Below, in pieces: positions 6,537 through 12,995 of a stretch of DNA of 16,298 nucleotides. The number at the start of each line of letters is the position of its first letter. Positions within the stretch are counted from its first letter, which is position 1. Source of the DNA: Verrucomicrobiota bacterium (GTDB taxonomy: Bacteria; Verrucomicrobiota; Verrucomicrobiia; Opitutales; UBA953); contig SYID01000028.1 of the NCBI GenBank assembly GCA_005798925.1, positions 1 to 16,298 on the forward strand. The letters are read 5' to 3'. The translations under genes were made by a program, and so were the position numbers. The notes beneath the pieces were generated by a model. The model was given only the letters and a program-made list of their open reading frames with translations. It searched no databases and had not been told where the DNA came from.

Positions 6537-7075
6537 CGGGCGTCGACGGCCGGGAGCGGCGCGCAGGTGAGCGGGTCGATGGGCACGAGGCGGCGGCCTT
6601 CCTCGCGGGTCACCTCGAGGCGCACGCGGTCGCACGTGCCGTCCGGATAGAAGCGCATGCGCGCGAGCGGGGTCTCCGACGCGACGCCGCCGAGCAGGAT
6701 CGCGCCGGTGGTCTCGGGCGCGAGGATCTTGACCTTCACGCCCTCGGCCCGCGGGAGCTTCTCCTCCGCCAAGGGTTCGTCCTCGCCGGCGCCCTCGGGC
6801 CCCCAGCGGAAATCCGGCGAGTCCTCGTCCCCGCCCTCGACCGGCAGGAGCTCGAAGGTCCGCGACTGCTGCACGGCGCGCCGTCGCACGGCCTGCAGCA
6901 GCGCCTTCGCGGCGTCCTCCGGATCCGAACGCGCGGTGCCCTTGAGCAGCGTCGTCGAGCCGCCGATCAGGACGGCGGCGATCATGCTCATGAGCCCGAT
7001 GGCGAGCAGCGTCTCCAGCAACGTGAAGCCGGGACGCGCCGGAACGCCGGGGGAGTGCTGCGCGGCCGGACTCAC
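6533..7075 (-). CDS. gspH: T2SS minor pseudopilin GspH, GTG start
   Basis: This 180-residue minor pseudopilin joins the tip complex to the GspG shaft. The prepilin signal is PARPG|FTLLETLLAIGLM with Glu at +5. No ATG lies near this signal. The GTG at 7073-7075 overlaps the gspG TGA (GTGA), giving a 16-residue leader and the same 4-nt overlap seen at every other junction of the operon, so I take it as the start. An acidic insertion lies in the middle (EGGDEDSPDF and GAGEDEPLAEE). The C-terminal part (ARMRFYPDGTCDRVRLEV) resembles the beta-rich GspH/FimT domain. GspH is favoured over another pseudopilin because of its place between gspG and gspI. Confidence 0.88.
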   Translation of the reverse strand: MSPAAQHSPGVPARPGFTLLETLLAIGLMSMIAAVLIGGSTTLLKGTARSDPEDAAKALLQAVRRRAVQQSRTFELLPVEGGDEDSPDFRWGPEGAGEDEPLAEEKLPRAEGVKVKILAPETTGAILLGGVASETPLARMRFYPDGTCDRVRLEVTREEGRRLVPIDPLTCAPLPAVDAR

Positions 7076-7518
7076 CAGTTGCCGATGTCGTCCGCGGTGT
7101 CCGCCTGCTTGTCGCGGCCCTTGGAGAACAGGTCGAAGCTGTCCGTGTTGTGCGTGCCAGGGTAGCGGTATTCGTACGGCTCGCCCCACGGGTCGGTCGG
7201 CAGCTTGCCGCCCGGGACCTTGATGTACGGGCCCTTCCACTGGTCGGCCTTGTCCTCCGGCGCCTTGATCAGGGCCTTGATGCCCTGCTCGGTCGAGGGG
7301 TAGTCGCCCATGTCGCGGCGATAGCTGAGCAGCGGGGCCTCGAGCGACGAACGCACGAAGATCTTCGCCGAGCCTTCCTGGCCCTGGCCGAAGAACTTGT
7401 CGAGGTTGCCGACGACGACGCCGACCAGCAGCGCCATGATGGCGATGGTGATCAGGATCTCGAGCAGGGTGAAGCCCTTCCGCAGACGGCGGGCGGGATG
7501 CTGTGGGACGGAGGTCAT
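7072..7518 (-). CDS. gspG: T2SS major pseudopilin GspG
   Basis: This 148-residue protein is the main subunit of the pseudopilus. The prepilin signal RRLRKG|FTLLEILITIAIM cleaves after Gly15, with Phe +1 and Glu +5, and a hydrophobic helix follows to about residue 37. Family motifs are clear: YPSTEQGIKALI, the LPTDPWGEPYEYRYPG block, and the C-terminal calcium-binding loop with Asp residues in SFDLFSKGRD and TADDIGNW. The length is typical (about 140-150). The ATG at 7516-7518 lies 20 bases after the stop of the upstream exported protein. No clear Shine-Dalgarno sequence is visible. Confidence 0.97.
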   Translation of the reverse strand: MTSVPQHPARRLRKGFTLLEILITIAIMALLVGVVVGNLDKFFGQGQEGSAKIFVRSSLEAPLLSYRRDMGDYPSTEQGIKALIKAPEDKADQWKGPYIKVPGGKLPTDPWGEPYEYRYPGTHNTDSFDLFSKGRDKQADTADDIGNW

Positions 7519-7538
7519 GGAGAAAAGAATGGCGAGGC

Positions 7539-8177
7539 TCAGCGCACCTTGGGCGCCTTGGGGGGCTTGGTCGAAGTCGTGGGCGCGTCGTTCTTCGAGC
7601 TCTTGCCGGACGCGGCGTCCGCTCCGCGCGAACGGCCGTCGCCGCCGTCGGGACCGCGCTTGCCGAAACGCTCGCGCATCTGCTGGCGGAAGGCCTCGAC
7701 CTGCTCGGGCGTGAGGTTCGCCGGCATGCCCCCGATGGTCGGCGCGCCCGTGGTCTGCGTGGCGGCGGCCGAGACGGCGGCGAGCTGCGCGGGGCTGGGC
7801 CCTTTGTAGGCCACCACGACGGCCTGGTGCAGCGCCATCTGCTGCGGCTGTCCGCCGTTGTCGACGTCGAGCGTCTCGTTCACGGGATCGAAGCCTTTGA
7901 CGACGACCGGGACGTTCACCGAAGGGGCTTCGCCCTCGGCCACCCAGGTCGATTGCTTGGTCTGGGTGTTATAGATGCTGTAATAATTGACGCCGCCTTC
8001 GGCATACATGCCCCGGAACTCGAGCGTGCTCGGCGCCGCGCCCGGTCCGGCCGCCGTCCCGGTCCCGCCGAAGGGCGAATTCTTGACGAGGCTGTCCAGG
8101 CTCACGGCCGAAGCCGGGCCGACCCCCAGAAGGGCGGCCGTCGACATGACGAAGGCGAAGCGGGAAAAGAGGCTCAT
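7539..8177 (-). CDS. Exported protein at the head of the gsp operon, possible GspC-like HR-domain protein
   Basis: This 212-residue exported protein is the first gene of the operon. An N-terminal signal peptide spans about residues 1-24, with the cleavage-type end PASA. Next come DSLVKNSPFGG (an SPF-type motif as found before GspC HR domains) and a compact beta-rich region at about 50-125 (LEFRGMYAEGGVNYYSIYNTQ ... VVVKGFDPVNETLDVDNGGQ) that resembles the small HR domain of GspC/PilP proteins. A low-complexity hydrophilic tail with a QQMRERFGKRG helix and Lys/Pro-rich end follows. The start at 8175-8177 is chosen because it begins the signal peptide; an upstream TTG at 8213 would add 12 poor residues. 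A GspC-type role linking platform and secretin is inference from position and fold-like pattern. No PDZ domain is present. Confidence 0.7.
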   Translation of the reverse strand: MSLFSRFAFVMSTAALLGVGPASAVSLDSLVKNSPFGGTGTAAGPGAAPSTLEFRGMYAEGGVNYYSIYNTQTKQSTWVAEGEAPSVNVPVVVKGFDPVNETLDVDNGGQPQQMALHQAVVVAYKGPSPAQLAAVSAAATQTTGAPTIGGMPANLTPEQVEAFRQQMRERFGKRGPDGGDGRSRGADAASGKSSKNDAPTTSTKPPKAPKVR

Positions 8178-8465
8178 CGGGAGGATTAGGGCGGGGTATC
8201 TCTGAAACACCAATCAGGGGTTTAGGTTGCCAATTTACTCCCCTATCTGCCACGCCCAAATGGGCCTATTCGAGGATGTTTCCGCAGTGGAGGCAGGTTT
8301 TTACCCCTCTGCGCCCACGATCGCCGCGCCTTTTTGAGCGATTTAACCTATTTAAGTCCTTATTAACCATAGTTTTATCGATTTAAACCGCGATTTTGAC
8401 ACTTTTTTGACGCTCCAGGCCTTTGGTTTGCAACCTTACCCCTTCGGTTTTGTCTTTAATGAAAG
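8178..8465. promoter_or_regulatory. AT-rich divergent promoter region between the gsp operon and the DUF1592/DUF1552 operon
   Basis: These 288 bp separate divergent operons and must contain both promoters. The part at about 8336-8400 is strikingly AT-rich for this genome, with repeated ATTTAA-type units (8341-8346, 8350-8355, 8381-8386) and CCTTATTAACC. A TTGACA hexamer sits at 8396-8401 for the plus-strand operon, but no good -10 stands at 16-18 bp from it. For the minus strand, a weak TTGGGC / 16 bp / TAAATT pair can be drawn. No specific promoter is called. Confidence 0.45.
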
Positions 8466-10778
8466 ATGCTGTTCCCGGCCCTACGCGCAGTTTGGCCCTC
8501 CCGGTTTGTCGCCATTTTCGGGGCGGTCGCCTGCGTCGGGAGCGCCCCGGCCGCCGCCGCGGATTTCCAGCAGGACGTGGTGCCGTTCCTCGACAAGTAT
8601 TGCTACGAGTGCCACGACGCCGAACTGGCCAAGGGCCACCTCAACCTCGAAGGGTTCAAGAACGACGCCCGTTTCTTCCGCGACCAACGCATCTGGCGCG
8701 AAGTGGTCAACCAGGTCACCTCCGGCGAGATGCCTCCCGCGAAGAAGAAGACCCGCCCGTCCCCGGCCGAGATCGAACGCCTGCAGTCGTCGGTCCATCA
8801 GCTCCTCGCCGCGGCCATCGCCAAAGCCAAGCCCGATCCGGGCGACGTGACCATCCGCCGCCTCAACCGCGCGGAATACAATCAGACGATCCGCGACCTT
8901 TGCTTCCTCGACGAGAATTTCTCCGCCGACTTCCCCGCCGACGACACAGGTTACGGCTTCGACAACATCGGCGACGTGCTCACGTTCTCGCCGGTCCATC
9001 TCGAGCGCTTCTTGTCCGTCGGCGAGGCGATCGCCGCCAAGGCGATGCCCGACCAGCCCGCCGCCCTCGAGGGGACGGGCCTCGCGATGATCGAGATGTC
9101 GCCCCGCGGCAAACGCGACAGCCAGCAGCGCTACTTCGACCCGGCTCCTTATCTGTCGGGCCCGATGACGGCCTCCCGCGACGGCGACTACGTGATCTCG
9201 GTCAACCTACGCTCGACAGGCTCGCCCGGCGACCCGCCCCCGAAGGTCGCCTTCCTCGTCGACGGCCGCGAGGTCGGGTCCTACCAGTTCAAGCAGGTGA
9301 AGAAGTCCGAGGTCGCCGAGGCCAAGGCCACCCTCAAGGCCGGCCCGCATGAGTTCACGCTGAAGTGGCTCAACCCGCCCGCGAAGATCACCGGGAGCAA
9401 CCGCACCCTCTCCGGTCTCCGCCTCCGCCTGCTCGGCCCGTCCGACACGCGCACGGAACTGCAGCGCCGCCTGGCGGCGACGATCGCCGGCAAGACCGGC
9501 CCGGCTCGCGCCCAGGCCGTCGCGAATTCCTTCGTGAGCCGCGCCTTCCGCCGCCCGGCCACGCCCGCCGAGCTCAACCGTTACGCGAAGGTCTTCCTCG
9601 ACGCCGAGAAGGCCAAGGGCAGCTGGGAAGCCGGCGCGCAGGCGATGATCGCCGTGGTGCTGGCTTCGCCGAAATTCATCTTCCGCGCCGAACAGGACGA
9701 GCAGCCGACCGCGCCGGACGCCCACCCGGTCTCGGAATTCGCGCTGGCCTCCCGGCTCAGCTACTTCCTCTGGGGCTCGATGCCCGACGACGAGTTGTTC
9801 CAGCTCGCCTACGCCGGCAAGCTTTCCGCCAACCTCGAGGCCCAGGCCCGCCGCTTGCTCAAAGACCCGCGCTCCCGCTACCTGACCGAGGGCTTTGGGC
9901 TGCAATGGCTCCAGCTCCGCCAGCTGTCGACGGTCTCGCCCGATCCGGGGATGTTCCCGGCCTTCAACGACGCGGTCCGCGTGTCGATGATGAAGGAGAC
10001 CGAACTTTTCTTCGCCGAGATCGTCCGCGAGGACCGCAGCGTGCTCGACCTGATCGACGCGGACTTCACCTACGTCGACCGTAACCTGGCGGCGTTCTAC
10101 GGCCTCAAGGCCGACTTCCCCCGCGGCCGCGGTCCTTCGTCCTTCGTGCGCGTGACGCTCCCGCCCGGCGAACGCGGCGGCATCCTCACCCACGCGTCCA
10201 TCCTGACGGCGACCTCGAACCCGACCCGCACGTCGCCGGTCAAACGCGGTAAGTGGATCCTGGAACAGATCCTCGGTTCGCCGCCGCCGCCCGCGCCCCC
10301 CTCCGTTCCGACCCTCGAAGGGCAGCAACTCAAGGGCAACCTCCGCCAGCGCATGGAGCAGCACCGCGCCGATCCGGCCTGCGCGTCCTGCCACTCCCGC
10401 ATGGACGCCATCGGGTTCGCGTTCGAGAGGTTCGACGCGGTGGGCCAGCTGCGCTCGAAGGACGAGGGCGCCCCGATCGACCCGTCCGGCAAGCTGCCCG
10501 ACGGACGCTCCTTCGCCGGCGCGGGCGAGCTGAAGAAGATCCTCAAGGCCGACCGCGAGAAGATCGTCCGTAACCTGGCCTCGAAGCTCCTGACGTTCGG
10601 CCTCGGCCGCGGGCTCGATTACTACGACGGCCCGGCGGTCGACAAGATCACGTCCGCCGCCCTCGCCCAGGACGCCCGCTTCTCCTCCCTCGTCCTCGGG
10701 GTGGTGATGAGCGATCCTTTCCGCCTCCGCCGCGGAACTTCGCAGGTTGAATCAGGGTCGGAAACTCCTAAGAAATAA
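8466..10778 (+). CDS. Exported haem-c-motif protein, PSD1-DUF1587-DUF1595-DUF1592-DUF1588-DUF1585
   Basis: This 770-residue protein belongs to the large exported family common in Planctomycetes, Verrucomicrobia and some myxobacteria. The domain string is complete. After a signal peptide (about 1-32) comes a planctomycete cytochrome C (PSD1-like) region with the haem-binding motif CYECH at 46-50. DUF1587 covers about 128-195 (IRRLNRAEYNQTIRDL). A beta-rich carbohydrate-binding-like insert lies at about 235-310. DUF1595 is at about 345-405 (SRAFRRPATPAELNRY), DUF1592 at about 425-555 (LASRLSYFLWGSMPDDEL), DUF1588 at about 570-670 (RGGILTHASILTATSNPTRTSP) with a second CASCH motif at 639-643, and DUF1585 at about 690-760. 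The start at 8466 gives the signal peptide; an ATG at 8459 is in another frame. The biochemical role is unproven. Periplasmic redox or polysaccharide-related roles have been proposed for the family. The gene is followed after 11 bases by the DUF1552 gene. Confidence 0.93.
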   Translation: MLFPALRAVWPSRFVAIFGAVACVGSAPAAAADFQQDVVPFLDKYCYECHDAELAKGHLNLEGFKNDARFFRDQRIWREVVNQVTSGEMPPAKKKTRPSPAEIERLQSSVHQLLAAAIAKAKPDPGDVTIRRLNRAEYNQTIRDLCFLDENFSADFPADDTGYGFDNIGDVLTFSPVHLERFLSVGEAIAAKAMPDQPAALEGTGLAMIEMSPRGKRDSQQRYFDPAPYLSGPMTASRDGDYVISVNLRSTGSPGDPPPKVAFLVDGREVGSYQFKQVKKSEVAEAKATLKAGPHEFTLKWLNPPAKITGSNRTLSGLRLRLLGPSDTRTELQRRLAATIAGKTGPARAQAVANSFVSRAFRRPATPAELNRYAKVFLDAEKAKGSWEAGAQAMIAVVLASPKFIFRAEQDEQPTAPDAHPVSEFALASRLSYFLWGSMPDDELFQLAYAGKLSANLEAQARRLLKDPRSRYLTEGFGLQWLQLRQLSTVSPDPGMFPAFNDAVRVSMMKETELFFAEIVREDRSVLDLIDADFTYVDRNLAAFYGLKADFPRGRGPSSFVRVTLPPGERGGILTHASILTATSNPTRTSPVKRGKWILEQILGSPPPPAPPSVPTLEGQQLKGNLRQRMEQHRADPACASCHSRMDAIGFAFERFDAVGQLRSKDEGAPIDPSGKLPDGRSFAGAGELKKILKADREKIVRNLASKLLTFGLGRGLDYYDGPAVDKITSAALAQDARFSSLVLGVVMSDPFRLRRGTSQVESGSETPKK

Positions 10779-10789
10779 TCACCCGCGCC

Positions 10790-12136
10790 ATGAAGCCCGC
10801 ACTCCTCCCCCGCCGCACGGTCCTCAAGGGCCTCGGCGCCGTCATGGCCCTGCCGTGGCTCGAGGCGATGGGCCTCCAGACTTCCTGGGCCGCCGGCGAC
10901 ACGCCGGTCAAACAGGCCGCGCCGAACCGCATGGCGATCCTGTACGTCCCCAACGGCGTCAACATGGACGGCTGGCGCGTCGGCGCCGAAGGCGCCCTGC
11001 CTTCCAAACTGCCCGCGATCCTCGCGCCCCTCGCGGCCCATAAGGCCGACTTCTCGGTGCTCACCGGCCTCACGGCCGACAAGGCCCGCGCCAACGGCGA
11101 CGGCGGCGGCGACCACGCGCGCGCGATGTCCGCCTTCCTCACCGGCGCCCAGCCCCGCAAGACCGACGGCGCCAACATCCGCGCCGGCGTCTCGGCCGAC
11201 CAGCTCGCCGCCGCCCGCCTCGGCGACCGCACCCGCCTCGCCTCCCTCGAGATCGGCACCGAGGCCAGCAAGCTCGCCGGCGGCTGCGACTCGGGTTACT
11301 CCTGCATCTACCAGTCCAATATTTCCTGGCGCTCCTCGACCCAGCCGATGCCGAAGGAAGTGAACCCGAAGCTGATCTTCGAACGGCTCTTCGGTTCGGG
11401 CACCGACCTCGAGCGCCAACGACGCGACGCGCAACGCAAGTCGGTCCTCGACGCGGTCCGCGACGATTTCCGCGAACTCAACGTCCGCCTCGGCGCCGAC
11501 GACCAGCGCAAGCTCGACGAATACTTCACGGCGGTCCGCGAGATGGAACTGCGCATCCAGAAGTCCGGCGCCTCCGGCCAACCCAAGGCCCCCGCCGGCG
11601 CGCCGATCCCCAAAGGCATCCCGGAAAGCTACGCCGAACACCTCCGCCTCCTCGCCGACCTGATGGTGCTGGCGTTCCAGACCGACACCACGCGCGTGGC
11701 GACGTTCGTCCTGGCCAACGAAGGCTCCAACCGCTCGTATCCGTTCATCGGCGTGCGCGACGGCCACCACAGCATCTCCCACCACGGCCACGATCCGGTG
11801 AAGCTGGCGAAGATCCAAGACATCAACGTCTTCCACGCCACCCAGCTGGCCTACCTCCTCGACCGCCTGAAGTCCGTCAAGGAAGGCGACGGCAACCTGC
11901 TCGACCACTCGATGCTCGTCTACGGCTCCGGCAACGGCGACGGCGACCGGCATAACCATGACGACCTGCCGATCCTGCTCGCCGGCAAGGGCTGCGGCAC
12001 GCTCCGCCCCGGCCGCCACGTCGTCTACCCGAAGGAGACCCCGCTCAACAACCTCTGGGTCAGCATGCTCAACCGCATGGACATCCGCGACGTCCAGCTC
12101 GGCGACAGCACCGGCGAGCTGAAGAAATTGAGCTGA
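10790..12136 (+). CDS. Tat-type exported DUF1552 family protein
   Basis: This 448-residue protein belongs to the DUF1552 family, related to DUF1501 and the alkaline-phosphatase/sulfatase-like fold. The N-terminus has a twin-arginine motif (PRRTVLKGLG, Arg8-Arg9) and a hydrophobic stretch ending near SWAAGD, so Tat export is likely. The body contains family-typical segments: YVPNGVNMDGW, a DHARAMSAFLTGAQP block, SWRSSTQPMPKEVNPKLIFERLFG, and near the C-terminus HHSISHHGHDP and LVYGSGNGDGDRHNHDDLPI, rich in His and Asp. DUF1552 genes usually sit next to DUF1592-type genes, and the 11-base gap here supports one operon. The substrate is unknown. The last codons and stop lie inside a perfect 19-bp inverted repeat (12116-12154). 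Confidence 0.93.
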   Translation: MKPALLPRRTVLKGLGAVMALPWLEAMGLQTSWAAGDTPVKQAAPNRMAILYVPNGVNMDGWRVGAEGALPSKLPAILAPLAAHKADFSVLTGLTADKARANGDGGGDHARAMSAFLTGAQPRKTDGANIRAGVSADQLAAARLGDRTRLASLEIGTEASKLAGGCDSGYSCIYQSNISWRSSTQPMPKEVNPKLIFERLFGSGTDLERQRRDAQRKSVLDAVRDDFRELNVRLGADDQRKLDEYFTAVREMELRIQKSGASGQPKAPAGAPIPKGIPESYAEHLRLLADLMVLAFQTDTTRVATFVLANEGSNRSYPFIGVRDGHHSISHHGHDPVKLAKIQDINVFHATQLAYLLDRLKSVKEGDGNLLDHSMLVYGSGNGDGDRHNHDDLPILLAGKGCGTLRPGRHVVYPKETPLNNLWVSMLNRMDIRDVQLGDSTGELKKLS

Positions 12137-12154
12137 GCTCAATTTCTTCAGCTC
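12116..12154. repeat. Perfect hairpin A over the stop codon of the DUF1552 gene
   Basis: The arms 12116-12134 and 12136-12154 are perfect 19-bp reverse complements around a single central G (12135). The left arm is the gene's own tail, and the TGA (12134-12136) is at the centre. No T-run follows. It could act as a terminator or mRNA-end hairpin, and equally could be an inverted duplication made at an insertion junction. Confidence 0.9.
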
Positions 12155-12204
12155 AGAGTATCGAGTCTGGAGTATCGAGTATCGGGGGAGCGCCTTTGTC
12201 TCGG

Positions 12205-12230
12205 CTAGGGATGACCGGCCCGGTCATCCG
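12205..12230 (+). repeat. REP palindrome (CTAG variant head)
   Basis: A CTAGG head (GTAG in relatives) is followed by the perfect 9-bp hairpin GATGACCGG-c-CCGGTCATC at 12210-12228. It abuts the reverse REP directly at 12232, forming a head-to-head pair. It is the same subfamily as 1816-1845 and 14275-14302. Confidence 0.75.
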
Positions 12231-12231
12231 C

Positions 12232-12257
12232 GGGCGCGCGGGCCGCGCGCCCCTACC
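12232..12257 (-). repeat. GTAG-type REP palindrome, reverse orientation
   Basis: On the minus strand this reads GGTAG then the hairpin GGGCGCGCGG-c-CCGCGCGCCC (12232-12252 on the plus strand). It is a near copy of 1921-1946, with one base different in the stem. Confidence 0.75.
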
Positions 12258-12270
12258 TTAAGACCCTCCA

Positions 12271-12352
12271 CGCAAAGGGAGACCGGAAGCCGGGAAGTTA
12301 GCTTCGGACCTATGCCCCCAGCTAATCATCCGGTCTCCGGTTCCCCCTTGAG
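12271..12352. repeat. MITE-like element with imperfect 23-bp terminal inverted repeats, copy 2 (82 bp)
   Basis: The ends 12271-12293 and 12330-12352 pair at 17 of 23 positions. The right 38 bp (12316-12353) match 2088-2125 with one difference. It is about half as long as copy 1, with a different interior, so the conserved part is the right end plus the inverted ends. Confidence 0.6.
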
Positions 12353-12440
12353 TTAATCCCTGTCCGCCACCTGCCACCCGGGACTGCCACCCGTCACCCG
12401 GAATCACCCCCGATACTCGATACTCCATACTCAATACTCC

Positions 12441-12477
12441 GATCTGACGTCCGCGGCACCGCCGCGGACGTCAGATC
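12441..12477. repeat. Perfect hairpin B over the 3' end of the small coiled-coil ORF
   Basis: The arms 12441-12457 and 12461-12477 are perfect 17-bp reverse complements with an ACC loop. The right arm contains the last Ile codon and the stop (12471-12473) of the minus-strand ORF. It is GC-rich with no following U-tract in either direction. It mirrors hairpin A on the other side of the 33-bp repeats. Confidence 0.9.
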
Positions 12478-12662
12478 AACCCCGCTTCTTCGGCGATCGA
12501 ATCGATCTTGTGTTCCAGGAGGTCCGTCTTGGCCTTCAAGGCCGCGACTTTCCTCAGGAGCTCTTCGTTCTGGGCGACGAGCTGCTGGAGGAGGGCGAGG
12601 ATCTGTTCGTTGGAAATGTTAGTGTTCACGTTGGTGATGCATGGTGCGTGCGGAGCAGTCAT
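12471..12662 (-). CDS. Small coiled-coil protein, function unknown
   Basis: This 63-residue ORF has a real-looking amino-acid pattern. After a polar N-terminus (MTAPHAPCITNVNTN), residues 18-58 form one continuous amphipathic helix with regularly spaced Leu/Ile/Val (ILALLQQLVAQNEELLRKV ... LLEHKIDSI), as in a leucine-zipper-type coiled coil, so oligomerisation is likely. A GTG at codon 12 is an alternative start. I recognise no family. It has no partner gene within the window: it is convergent with the DUF1552 gene and separated from the toxin-antitoxin pair by repeat-bearing DNA. Its 3' end lies in hairpin B. Confidence 0.55.
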   Translation of the reverse strand: MTAPHAPCITNVNTNISNEQILALLQQLVAQNEELLRKVAALKAKTDLLEHKIDSIAEEAGLI

Positions 12663-12995
12663 CCCGACGCCGGCACGGCGGCGAAGGAAAGGCGCGGATT
12701 TATCCCGGGAGGGAAGGGGAGCGGGCCGGAGGCCGATTTCTTTAAGCGCGAAAACTCCCTGCGGTCAGCGTGAGCTGGCCACTCGTGGATAGTGTATTCG
12801 CATTCTTAAGGACACGCCCCCGACCCTGCATCCCCCTCCGCCCGTGTCAAGGCAGGGACGACGCGATGGGGTCTGACTTCGTTCGGAATGCTGAACGTGT
12901 CCGACCCCGTCGCATCATGCCTCTTCTGAGCCCCAGGCCTTCTGCCTTGGTTCCTATCATTTTGCTTCGTGCCCTCCGACCCTCCGGCCCTCGCT
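12663..12995. other. Non-coding spacer with one GGGGTC hairpin
   Basis: These 333 bp between the small ORF and the PIN gene hold one hairpin element (12863-12913) and pyrimidine-rich DNA around 12960-13010. The part at 12663-12860 should contain the promoter of the minus-strand small ORF; I see no convincing hexamer pair. No coding region is supported. Confidence 0.6.
12868..12908 (+). repeat. GGGGTC/GACCCC hairpin element, copy 2
   Basis: The sequence matches copy 1 over 41 nt except T to C at the mismatch position in the right arm. The stem extends outward with GCGAT (12863-12867) against GTCGC (12909-12913), one of these pairs being G-T, giving 12863-12913 in total. Confidence 0.85.

Larger units (their letters stand above)
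12156..12439. repeat. 284-bp intergenic element bounded by 33-bp inverted repeats
   Basis: The arms 12156-12188 and 12407-12439 match as reverse complements at 31 of 33 positions; both are built from GAGTATCGAG-type units. The inside has no gene. It holds an opposed REP pair (12205-12257), a MITE-like element (12271-12352) and a CCACCTGCCACCCGG-type stretch. Each 33-bp arm is separated by exactly one base from a perfect hairpin (A at 12116-12154, B at 12441-12477). Confidence 0.85.

Noticed and set aside
8396..8424. TTGACA at 8396-8401 as a full sigma70 promoter for the DUF1592 gene
   Set aside because: No acceptable -10 occurs at 16-18 bp; the best candidate is GC-rich. Only the hexamer itself is noted.
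10622..12142. Long minus-strand open frame of 506 codons over the DUF1552 gene
   Set aside because: Its composition is Ala/Val/Glu/Gly-rich with no motif, and it lies wholly antisense to a recognised DUF1552 gene.
12116..12154. Hairpin A as a classical intrinsic terminator
   Set aside because: There is no T-run after either arm. The perfect symmetry with the gene's own tail and the matching layout at hairpin B point at least partly to a recombination origin.
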